From Acetofilamentum sp. (GTDB lineage: Bacteria; Hydrothermota; 32-111), in contig DYMB01000001.1 of the NCBI GenBank assembly GCA_020721805.1, positions 484,363 through 548,362 of the forward strand: a stretch of 64,000 nt of DNA, given 5' to 3'. The notes under the pieces are model-generated. The model did no database searches, was not told where the DNA came from, and saw nothing but the letters and a program-made list of their open reading frames with translations. Positions within the stretch are counted from its first letter, which is position 1. Every line of letters starts with the position of its first letter. Positions 24,032-32,556 of the stretch are shown here, piece by piece. Both the position numbers and the translations under genes were made by a program.

Positions 24032-27000
24032 AATTTTTTAAGTTCTTATCACTCTTTTTTATTTTTATAAAAATTTTCTCTCACTCAGAGGAAAACATTG
24101 AAAAAAAATTTTATGATTATAAAAAAGAGTTTGATGGATTCTATCAGGTTATAGAGTTCGATCAGACAAACGATCTGGTAATTTTCAAAAAATACTATAA
24201 AAATTTTTTTATCACGATAGACTCTATAAAGCCAAAGGATAAATATTTACTTGAAAAAAAAGATAATTATTTGAAGATATTGTTATCAAACACCTATGTT
24301 GAATATATGAGATCGACCTCACAAAAGTCCGGTCTGATCACCGATATCGATATACCGATAAGTTTTGGAAAGATGAGTTCATTTTTTGGGGAGGGTGGAA
24401 AGATAGTCGTTGAAGGTTCCGAAAGAATAGATTACTCTGGAAGTAAGACTTTTGATCTGACAGCCATTGAAAAAGGAACCGCAAATATTTCGTGGATACC
24501 AGAGTTGATGTTAAAACAACAACTCATAGTGAATGTAACAGGTAGCGTTGGTGATAGAATAAAAGTGAATCTCAAGCATAACAGTGAAACGGATAGAAAG
24601 AGTGATAATAATGTTTTACTTGAATATAAGGGATTGGATGATGATATTTTACAACTTGTTCAAATGGGTGATGTTTCCATTTCTCTTCCTGGTATAAAGT
24701 TGATTGGAGGTACACCACAACATAAGGGACTTTTTGGGATAAAAGGTTCAGGACAGTTCGGAGATTTAAACTACATTTTTGTTGCATCCAAACAATCCGG
24801 AGAAAATGAACAGAGGCAATTTGTTGGTAATACGAGGATCGATTCACTGGTCGTATATGATATAGATTATTTAAAAAATAAATTTTTTCTTCTGGATATT
24901 TCCCCTGAAGATTCACTGGTCGTTTTGAATGTTTATAAAGATGATGGTATAGGGACAAATAATGATGAGGAGGGTGTTTTACCTGCGAAACTCTATTTTT
25001 CACCACAGATACACGATTCTTTATTTTTTGAAGGATATTTTTCTCTGATGATACCTGGAGATGGTAAAGATTATGTTTACTATAGAAAAGGTCATTTCAT
25101 CGAATTCACAAACGCTTTAAACTCCTATGAAGTATTGGGGATTTCATATATTGTTAAAAGATCCAACGGGAAGATCGATACCGTTGGAACGGTAAATGTT
25201 TCCGGTTTGGATACATTGGTTCTCAAAATAATAAAACAGAAAGATGATTATCCATATTCTCCAACCTGGCAATATATGATGAAAAATATATACTCTTTCA
25301 ACGCTAAGAATGTTATACCCGAGAGTTTTGAACTTTCCATAAAAAAGGTTAACACCGGTTCTGGTGAGGATATTCAATTACAGGGGGATTCAACATTTTT
25401 GTGGTTGCTTGGACTTGATCAAAACAATGATGGTAAAATCGATCTTAATTTCATAGATTTTCAAAAGGGTTATATAATTTTCCCATCACTCTATCCCTTC
25501 GCTTCAGAAAAACTTACCGATAATGATTCTATTATCTATTGGACACTTGAAAGCGGAACTAATGTTGGAAGGAAATATTATCTAAAGATAAAATATAGGG
25601 GAAGTCAATCGATTTATTCTCTTGGCACTTATAATATCATTGAGGGTTCAGAAGTAGTCAAGGTGAACGGTATAGTTTTAACAAAGGATAAGGATTATAC
25701 CATAGATTATGAGTATGGAATAATAAATTTTTTAACTGATATGGTTAATTCGCCAACAGCGAATATAACGGTAGATTACCAGTATTCTCCATTTCTCTCA
25801 CTATCATCAAAAAATCTTTTAGGTTTACATCTTGATTATACACTGACGGATAAAATTTTTGCAAACTCAAACTGGATTTACAATACCCTTTCTTACAATC
25901 TTGAGGATTATCCGAGGATAGGTGAGGAACCACAGGAGATACTTTTAGGTGAGGCTGATTTTTCTTATAATGATCAGTTCTACCACTTGAGTGATATGGT
26001 GAACCTTTTACCATTTTATAATACTACCTTACCTTCAAATCTTACGATAAATTCTAAACTGGCTTTATCCAATCCTCAGAACAATAGTGCAGGAAAAGCA
26101 TCAATAGAAAATATGGAATCTGTTATAGTCTCAAACGATATTTCTATAGATAGAAAATCGTGGGTTTATGGCTCTCTGCCATTTGCTTTTACACCTGAAA
26201 ATCTTTCATATAATTATTACTGGTACAATAGCATAGAGACGAAAGGAAATATAAACGATTTGATTCCCCAGATTGAGAAGACCAACGATGTTTCAATTTT
26301 AAATATATTTATGAAGTATGAAGAATCATCAGCCTTGAATACTTTTGTGACTTTAAATCAACTCATATCAAGAACAGGTATCGATATGAGCGATATGATG
26401 TTTCTTGAAATATGGGTTAAAGGGGACGAAGGGGAACTTGTGATAGAGGTTGGAAAAAATATGCCTGAAGATATGGTTAGAAGGAAAAAAGATTATTCAT
26501 TTGCCGGTCCTGATGGAATACTTCAAAGTGAGGATAAAAATAACGATGGGATACTTGATGCCAATGAGGATACCGGACTGGATGGCGTTGCTGGAGATGA
26601 TGCTCATAATATAACCGGTGATGATGGAAATGATGATTACTCTTATTCTCTGGAAAATCCTAACGATTATACCAAAATAAATGGTACAGAAAATAACAAT
26701 ATGCTTGATAGTGAAGATCTTGATCGTGATGGTTCTTTGAATAGTAAAAATGATTATTATAAATTTAAAATAGATCTTTCTTCAAACGAAAATCTTGTTT
26801 ATAGAAACTCATCAACCGGATGGAAACTATACAGGATCCCTTTAAATTCAAATTATGTTGAAATAGTTGGGAATCCAGATTTAAAATTTATCAAATATTC
26901 GCGCTTATACTGGTATGGAATTTCAAAGAATGCAACCCTTTCGTTGTATCAGATATCGATGGTTACAAACAAATGGAAAACAAAAATGATAAATGGGGAT

Positions 27001-29460
27001 AGCACAAAATTTTTCTATGGGGTAAAGAACAACCAAACCGATCCAGACTATATTCCACCATTTAATCCGGGAATTGATTTTTCAGGGAAACCTAAGAGAG
27101 AACAATCTATGATTTTGTATTGTAACGATTTTAACTATGATGAGAGCGGAAAGGTTTACAAAATTCTTCCCCAGAGGGATACATATGAGAGATATCAAAA
27201 AATAGAATTCTATTTGAGATCCACAGATTCCGATTCTTTCTATTTTTATCTTAAATTTGGTGGTGATTCCTTGAACTACTATTACATAAAATATAACCCA
27301 AAATCAAAATGGGATACGATAGTTGTTTCTCTTGATTCTCTTATTAATTTGAAAAGAAGTAAGGATGGCCAGATTCAGGGAGAAAATGGTATATACGGTT
27401 TTTATGGTTCCCCATCTTTGACAAATATAGGTTATCTGGAAATGTTCGCAAAAAGTTTTTCAAACAAAAATATATCCACCCAGATCTGGGTTGATGATAT
27501 AATGCTTGTTGAACCAAAAAATGAGATAGGATATGCCGGAGATCTATCATCGACTTTACAGATACCTGAAATTCTTAATCTTTCCATTATAACTGGCTTC
27601 AAAAATCCATATTTTAAGATGATAAATGACAAGTATGGGAATGGCAATTTTACAACAAACTACACAATCTCTACATCCTTGAATGGTGAAAAACTCTTAC
27701 CTGAATTTTTAGGTATAGCTTCACCACTCTCCTTTTCATTTTCCAAATCAACGAATAAACCTGTATACTATGTTGGTTCAGACTATCTTCTAACTTCTTC
27801 TGAAATAGAGAGATTTTCAACATATTCAACCAATTCGAATTTTTCAGCTTCTTTGAAGAGAATATCTAATTTCAACAACAGACTATTACACTACACTCTT
27901 GATATACCGTCTTTCACCTATTCTTACAACAATGCAAGCAATATTTCATATAGCAGGATAGATTCAACAAAGACAAACTCTTCATCCATAAATTTCAATT
28001 ACGATTTCAGTATAATACCTTTGAAATTTTTTAAAAAAATTGATTTTTACTACTTCCCTTCAAATATTTCATACTCTTTATCTTACAATAAAAATTTGAC
28101 CAGATCATTTTTACTCGGCGAATCAGGGTTCGTTGATGTTGGACAAAACTTCTTTGAAAATATAAATGGTTCCCTATCTTTAAGATACAGAATATTCAAC
28201 TCGCTCGATTTCAACTATCAGGAAAATAAGATATATGATTTTTCAAAAAAGGTTGACAATCTTTTTGGTTTTTTGGGAGAAAAGATAGGGGAGAACAATA
28301 CTTCATCTATAACCTATTCACCGGTATTCATCAAATATATAACTCATAATTTGAATGCTACAACTTCGTTTTATGAAAAAAATAACAAAAATTTTTACTC
28401 TGTTGATACATTCTTTTCAAACGATCTTTCACAAAACTTTAGGATGAGTTTAAATGGAACTTTTAACTATGCAAAAATTTTGAGTCTTATAACATCACTC
28501 AGAGATGAAAGTAAAGACTCAACATATATCACAGGTTCACCAGGATGGATTGTTCTATATATCGAAAAGTTCCTGAATAATTTTTCTGCTATGAACTATT
28601 CCTTTTCATTTAACAGAACCACAAATTATAATTATGTTAAAAACAATCCACCCTTATATTACAAATTGGGCATCGTTGACACACTTCCCTCAAATTATCT
28701 CACAAGTTTTTCTCAGAATAGAAACAGTTTAAATTATAACTATTCCTTTGGAACGGGAATGGTTCTTTCAAAGATAGATCTGAATGGAAGTTTTTCTTCA
28801 TCTTTCAACAGATCCGATCAAAATGGTAATATAGTAAAAGATTTTAATGTGAAATGGCCAACCCTGAACCTTTCCATTTTAAATGTTGAGGAATATTTCA
28901 ACATATATAAAATTTTAAGATTTTTAAATATCTCCTCATCAATTTCCAAAAGTGAAAATCTCTCTTTTATAAACGATACAACATTGAACAGAAAAAATAC
29001 CTCATACGATTTTTACCCTCTTCTTGGTCTTTCCGGATCAACAAATTTCAATCTAAATATAAACTACAATTTAAACTATTCAAAATCTTTATCCATTTCA
29101 TATTCAACGATTCAACTATCAAGAGTTAACAAAACCTATTCAAACACAGTTTCCATAACCTATCCATTTTCTTCACCAACAGGATTTTCTCTACCATTCA
29201 TCAAAAGTGTTATAAAATTCAGATCTACGGTGAATACTGGAATAGATTTTTCCATCACCAATGTTCAGGATCAGGATTTGACAAATTCTAATATGGTAGA
29301 GGATAAAATAGTCTACGATTTCAAACCAAGGGCTGATTACAATTTTACCAACGATGTATCTGGTGGTTTGACCATCAATTTTTCAAGAAGTGAAGACAAA
29401 AAGAGGGGAGATAAAAGGCAGATGATAAGTGTTGGGTTCTGGACCTTATTCAGATTTTAA
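24028..29460 (+). CDS. sprA: SprA/Sov-like giant outer-membrane protein (type IX secretion translocon homologue)
   Basis: An 1810-residue exported beta-rich protein. It has a signal peptide (MKFFKFLSLFFIFIKIFS). The N-terminal half shows SprA patterns I recognise: DDDILQLVQMGDVSISLPG followed by a LFGIKGSGQFGDL strand pair near 236, SPTWQYMMKNIYSFNA, and LLGLDQNNDGKIDLNFIDF followed by GYIIFPSLYPF. An Asp/Asn-rich calcium-binding-like stretch spans about 825-920, and IWVDDIMLVEP near 1153 precedes the C-terminal barrel. The barrel consists of many alternating Ser/Asn/Tyr/Phe strands and ends in ...FWTLFRF, with a terminal Phe as in outer-membrane barrels. In Bacteroidetes SprA/Sov is the type IX secretion pore of about 2,400 residues; this is a shorter homologue. 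The family call is good; secretion activity here is inferred. Confidence 0.82.
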   Translation: MKFFKFLSLFFIFIKIFSHSEENIEKKFYDYKKEFDGFYQVIEFDQTNDLVIFKKYYKNFFITIDSIKPKDKYLLEKKDNYLKILLSNTYVEYMRSTSQKSGLITDIDIPISFGKMSSFFGEGGKIVVEGSERIDYSGSKTFDLTAIEKGTANISWIPELMLKQQLIVNVTGSVGDRIKVNLKHNSETDRKSDNNVLLEYKGLDDDILQLVQMGDVSISLPGIKLIGGTPQHKGLFGIKGSGQFGDLNYIFVASKQSGENEQRQFVGNTRIDSLVVYDIDYLKNKFFLLDISPEDSLVVLNVYKDDGIGTNNDEEGVLPAKLYFSPQIHDSLFFEGYFSLMIPGDGKDYVYYRKGHFIEFTNALNSYEVLGISYIVKRSNGKIDTVGTVNVSGLDTLVLKIIKQKDDYPYSPTWQYMMKNIYSFNAKNVIPESFELSIKKVNTGSGEDIQLQGDSTFLWLLGLDQNNDGKIDLNFIDFQKGYIIFPSLYPFASEKLTDNDSIIYWTLESGTNVGRKYYLKIKYRGSQSIYSLGTYNIIEGSEVVKVNGIVLTKDKDYTIDYEYGIINFLTDMVNSPTANITVDYQYSPFLSLSSKNLLGLHLDYTLTDKIFANSNWIYNTLSYNLEDYPRIGEEPQEILLGEADFSYNDQFYHLSDMVNLLPFYNTTLPSNLTINSKLALSNPQNNSAGKASIENMESVIVSNDISIDRKSWVYGSLPFAFTPENLSYNYYWYNSIETKGNINDLIPQIEKTNDVSILNIFMKYEESSALNTFVTLNQLISRTGIDMSDMMFLEIWVKGDEGELVIEVGKNMPEDMVRRKKDYSFAGPDGILQSEDKNNDGILDANEDTGLDGVAGDDAHNITGDDGNDDYSYSLENPNDYTKINGTENNNMLDSEDLDRDGSLNSKNDYYKFKIDLSSNENLVYRNSSTGWKLYRIPLNSNYVEIVGNPDLKFIKYSRLYWYGISKNATLSLYQISMVTNKWKTKMINGDSTKFFYGVKNNQTDPDYIPPFNPGIDFSGKPKREQSMILYCNDFNYDESGKVYKILPQRDTYERYQKIEFYLRSTDSDSFYFYLKFGGDSLNYYYIKYNPKSKWDTIVVSLDSLINLKRSKDGQIQGENGIYGFYGSPSLTNIGYLEMFAKSFSNKNISTQIWVDDIMLVEPKNEIGYAGDLSSTLQIPEILNLSIITGFKNPYFKMINDKYGNGNFTTNYTISTSLNGEKLLPEFLGIASPLSFSFSKSTNKPVYYVGSDYLLTSSEIERFSTYSTNSNFSASLKRISNFNNRLLHYTLDIPSFTYSYNNASNISYSRIDSTKTNSSSINFNYDFSIIPLKFFKKIDFYYFPSNISYSLSYNKNLTRSFLLGESGFVDVGQNFFENINGSLSLRYRIFNSLDFNYQENKIYDFSKKVDNLFGFLGEKIGENNTSSITYSPVFIKYITHNLNATTSFYEKNNKNFYSVDTFFSNDLSQNFRMSLNGTFNYAKILSLITSLRDESKDSTYITGSPGWIVLYIEKFLNNFSAMNYSFSFNRTTNYNYVKNNPPLYYKLGIVDTLPSNYLTSFSQNRNSLNYNYSFGTGMVLSKIDLNGSFSSSFNRSDQNGNIVKDFNVKWPTLNLSILNVEEYFNIYKILRFLNISSSISKSENLSFINDTTLNRKNTSYDFYPLLGLSGSTNFNLNINYNLNYSKSLSISYSTIQLSRVNKTYSNTVSITYPFSSPTGFSLPFIKSVIKFRSTVNTGIDFSITNVQDQDLTNSNMVEDKIVYDFKPRADYNFTNDVSGGLTINFSRSEDKKRGDKRQMISVGFWTLFRF

Positions 29461-29464
29461 TATC

Positions 29465-29493
29465 TTGTATTTTTTTTCTCAAAGTTTTATAAT
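29465..29493 (+). promoter_or_regulatory. Predicted promoter giving leaderless histidine-kinase mRNA
   Basis: TTGTAT (29465-29470), a 17-base spacer and a perfect TATAAT (29488-29493) fill the 39-base gap after the SprA-like gene. The expected start point, seven bases beyond the -10 box, is 29500, which is the G of the GTG start codon. No Shine-Dalgarno is present. Confidence 0.65.
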
Positions 29494-29499
29494 TTTATT

Positions 29500-30864
29500 G
29501 TGAAAGAAAGTTACTTTTACCAATTTTTTATTAAAGTATTCCTGCTGATTTCAACATCTATTCTATTGACTGCGATTTTGAATATTTCCATGGATAGACT
29601 AACAGATGAAATATTAAAAAATAAAAGTGAAAATTATTTAAAAATGATGCAGTCTTCAAAAGAGTTCACAATGATAGATGATGAAATAATCGCTGTTGTT
29701 AAATTCGATGATGAAGATTTTTACAAAAATAAAATTATATATCAGAAAAGTTTTTTTGATTTAAAGAAAATAAATCTTTATCCAAAAAATTATAAATTTT
29801 CATCACCCTTAGATAAAAAAAGTTCAATTATATTTGTTTACAAAGATCCTTATATTAAATTCAGATTTATTCTTATAGCCCAAATTGTCCTTTACTCTTT
29901 AATACTTTTTGTAATGGTTTACTGGATCTATATACTGCACTCAAAAAAGATGGAAACATTTTTTCTTTTTATTGATTCTTTGAAAAAAGGTAAAGAAAAA
30001 ATCAATTTCACATATGATAGGGATCTTGAAAAAGTTTATACTTATGTTATCGAAATGATCAAGAATAAAGATGTTCAGATTGAAAAAACAAACGAGATGG
30101 TGGAGCTTTTGAAAAGGCAGGCTCTCTCTTTAAAGGAGAAGGATTTAACAAGTTCAACTGTTATTGAAAACATATCACACGAGTTGAAAACGCCTTTGAC
30201 AAAAATAAAGGGTTATCTTGATTATATCTATTCTGGTAAGATGGGAGAATTACAAACTCTTCAAAAAGATGCTTTAACGGTTGTGATAAAAAATGTTAAT
30301 TCGATTCTTGAACAGATGGAAAAAATAATCAAATATGCAAGAAGTGAGTATCTATATCTTGAAAAGGAAATTTTTGAACTTGATAAAATTTTAAAAGAAA
30401 TAATTGACTCTTACATACCGATGGCTAAAGAAAAAGGTTTGAACATTTCCTTTGATATTTCAAAACTACTTACTCCAATTTATGCTGATAAAAATGCTCT
30501 GATGGAGGCTTTCGAGAATATTTTAAATAACTCCTTGAAATTTACACCTGAAAATGGTAATATTTCAATTATTGGATATGAAAAAATGGATGAAGGAAAA
30601 CTTTTTGCTGTTATAAGATTCGAGGATACTGGTATAGGTATTCCAGGAGATAGGATCGATAAAATTTTTAATAGATTTTATCAGGTTGAACAGATGAGTT
30701 CTAAAAAATATCCCGGAATGGGATTGGGGTTGACAATAGCAAAGACTATAATCTCTGAGCATAAGGGGGATATCGTTGTCTCATCTATAGTGGGGAAGGG
30801 AACAACGGTAAAAGTTATTTTGCCTATTGTTAGGGAAGGAGGGGAAAATGAAAGTGAAGAATAA
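29500..30864 (+). CDS. Membrane sensor histidine kinase
   Basis: A 454-residue kinase. Helix 1 (about 9-28) and helix 2 (about 126-148) flank an extracytoplasmic sensor domain of about 95 residues with no family I recognise. The transmitter has the H box ISHELKTPLTKIKGYL with the phosphorylated H227, the N box NILNNSLKFTP, G1 EDTGIGIPGDRI, an F box region FNRFYQVEQ, and G2 GMGLGLTIAK. It begins with GTG directly at a predicted transcription start. It overlaps the receiver gene by 17 bases, so the pair forms a two-component system with the EAL protein that follows. Confidence 0.9.
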   Translation: MKESYFYQFFIKVFLLISTSILLTAILNISMDRLTDEILKNKSENYLKMMQSSKEFTMIDDEIIAVVKFDDEDFYKNKIIYQKSFFDLKKINLYPKNYKFSSPLDKKSSIIFVYKDPYIKFRFILIAQIVLYSLILFVMVYWIYILHSKKMETFFLFIDSLKKGKEKINFTYDRDLEKVYTYVIEMIKNKDVQIEKTNEMVELLKRQALSLKEKDLTSSTVIENISHELKTPLTKIKGYLDYIYSGKMGELQTLQKDALTVVIKNVNSILEQMEKIIKYARSEYLYLEKEIFELDKILKEIIDSYIPMAKEKGLNISFDISKLLTPIYADKNALMEAFENILNNSLKFTPENGNISIIGYEKMDEGKLFAVIRFEDTGIGIPGDRIDKIFNRFYQVEQMSSKKYPGMGLGLTIAKTIISEHKGDIVVSSIVGKGTTVKVILPIVREGGENESEE

Positions 30865-31240
30865 TAATGTTAAAAAAATTCTTATAGTTGATGATGATGA
30901 GGATATTATAAATTTGATAAGAATAATCCTTGAGAATGAAAACTACACGATTATAGGAGCTTTGAGCGGCCAGGATGGAATAAAAATGGCTTTAAAGGAA
31001 AAGCCCGATCTTATACTTCTGGATATAATGATGCCATCAATAGATGGATGGGAAGTTATGAAACTTTTACATACCGATGAGCAAACAAGAAGGATCCCTG
31101 TTGCGATGTTAACATGTAAAACTGATGTTAGGGATAAATTAACTGGTTTACAGGAAGGCGCAATTGATTATATCACAAAACCTTTTTCACCTGATGAACT
31201 TGTGAAAAGGATAAACAAAATTTTTAAAATTTTAAGTTAA
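30848..31240 (+). CDS. Single-domain response regulator
   Basis: A 130-residue CheY-like receiver. Acidic pocket residues are in ILIVDDDEDI, the phosphoacceptor is D59 in LILLDIMMPSIDGWE, and the conserved Thr and Lys are in AMLTCKTD and YITKPFSPDEL. There is no output domain, so it must act by binding a partner. The EAL protein starting 11 bases downstream is the obvious candidate. I chose the ATG at 30848, which is preceded by GGAGGGG; a TTG at 30827 would place that site inside the gene. Confidence 0.9.
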   Translation: MKVKNNNVKKILIVDDDEDIINLIRIILENENYTIIGALSGQDGIKMALKEKPDLILLDIMMPSIDGWEVMKLLHTDEQTRRIPVAMLTCKTDVRDKLTGLQEGAIDYITKPFSPDELVKRINKIFKILS

Positions 31241-31250
31241 AGGGGTTTAA

Positions 31251-32555
31251 ATGAACGAGAATGATTACTATCAGATGCATACTGAGTGGCTGAAGTATAA
31301 AAGTTGTCTTTACGATTTTAATACAGGCTTACCGGTTCTGCATATGCTTATAGAGGATATAAGGAAACTTTCAGATGATTATGGAAAGGTTGTTGTTATA
31401 TATATTGATATTTCAAAGGATATAGAATCTTTGTATGGATGGCAAACCTACGATAAACTTATAAGACAGACTGTAAACTCTATTTCATTTATAAAAAAAG
31501 AGGTTCTTCCAGAAAATGTTATAATAACATTGACCGGTGTTAGAAGTGGAGAGATACTTCTTTTCTTTTCAACGGATAAAAATGGAAATATACTTTCAAC
31601 CGAGGATGTTGAAAATATTCAAAAGAAAATAAAAGATAAAATTGAAAAAGAACTTCCCGGTTGGGAACCCAACTATATTTTTGCCACAAGAGTTTTTCGT
31701 TTCGGATATTCCTTTTTTACCAAGAGTCCAACAAGAAGGATGGAAAGGACAATCTTTAACGCTATAGACAAAGCCAGAAGGATAATAGAGAGACAGAAAG
31801 AAGAAGCCAGGTTGGATAGGGATCTTAACCTTGAATATATTATAGCCAACAATGAAATCTCAACAGTATATCAACCCATAATAGAGTTGAAAACAGGTAA
31901 AATTTTGGGGTATGAAGCCCTTTCAAGGATCACCAACGATTCTTTCCTATCAAATTCTGAGATTCTTTTTTCATATGCTGTAGAAACAGATATGTTGCTT
32001 GATCTGGAAAGAATTTGTAGAACCAACGCGGTTATACATCTTCCCGAAAAACTTCAAGAAAAATTCCTTTTTTTGAATTCCAGTGCAAAAAGTATATATG
32101 ATCCTGAATTCAAATCAAAAAAGTTTGAAAACTTTCTTGAAGAACACTCTATCAAAAAGGAAAGTGTTGTTATAGAAATAACAGAAAAACTTGCTGTTAC
32201 CGATTATCAATCTTTTGATACCTCTGTAAAGATTTTAAAAGATAAAGGATTTAAAATCGCTATAGATGATATGGGTGCTGGGTATTCTTCTTTAAGAACA
32301 ATATCTGAACTCAGACCAGATTTTTTAAAATATGATATGGCTCTTATAAGGGACATCCATAAAAATCTTATAAAAAAGGATCTTCTTGAAACCCTTATTC
32401 CTTTCACCGAAAGGTTAGGGGCGGAAATAATCTGCGAAGGAATCGAAACAGAAGATGAATTCGATGTTTTAAAGAATATTGGTATAAAATATGGACAGGG
32501 ATTCTTTATCGCTAAACCTGAAAATCCTTTCCCAAAAATAAAAGTAAAATTTTAA
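31251..32555 (+). CDS. EAL-domain c-di-GMP phosphodiesterase with degenerate GGDEF-like domain
   Basis: A cytoplasmic protein of 434 residues. Residues 1-190 resemble a GGDEF domain (YDFNTGLPVLHMLIEDI, VVIYIDISKDIESLYGW), but the active-site loop reads RSGEILLF instead of GGDEF, so it is probably not a cyclase. Residues 190-430 form an EAL domain with its catalytic set: YQPIIELKTG, YEALSR (about 221), FLNSSAKS, VIEITEK, IAIDDMGAGYSSL, FLKYDMALI, and ICEGIETEDE with GQGFFIAKP. All the expected metal ligands look present, so phosphodiesterase activity is likely. With the kinase and receiver upstream it forms a signalling module controlling c-di-GMP, perhaps linked to the pili or surface proteins. 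Confidence 0.85.
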   Translation: MNENDYYQMHTEWLKYKSCLYDFNTGLPVLHMLIEDIRKLSDDYGKVVVIYIDISKDIESLYGWQTYDKLIRQTVNSISFIKKEVLPENVIITLTGVRSGEILLFFSTDKNGNILSTEDVENIQKKIKDKIEKELPGWEPNYIFATRVFRFGYSFFTKSPTRRMERTIFNAIDKARRIIERQKEEARLDRDLNLEYIIANNEISTVYQPIIELKTGKILGYEALSRITNDSFLSNSEILFSYAVETDMLLDLERICRTNAVIHLPEKLQEKFLFLNSSAKSIYDPEFKSKKFENFLEEHSIKKESVVIEITEKLAVTDYQSFDTSVKILKDKGFKIAIDDMGAGYSSLRTISELRPDFLKYDMALIRDIHKNLIKKDLLETLIPFTERLGAEIICEGIETEDEFDVLKNIGIKYGQGFFIAKPENPFPKIKVKF

Positions 32556-32556
32556 A

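Noticed and set aside
24572..25006. Open frame of 144 codons on the minus strand within the SprA-like gene
   Set aside because: It is rich in His, Gln and Tyr and is the reverse of ordinary coding sequence; the sense frame carries SprA motifs through the same bases.
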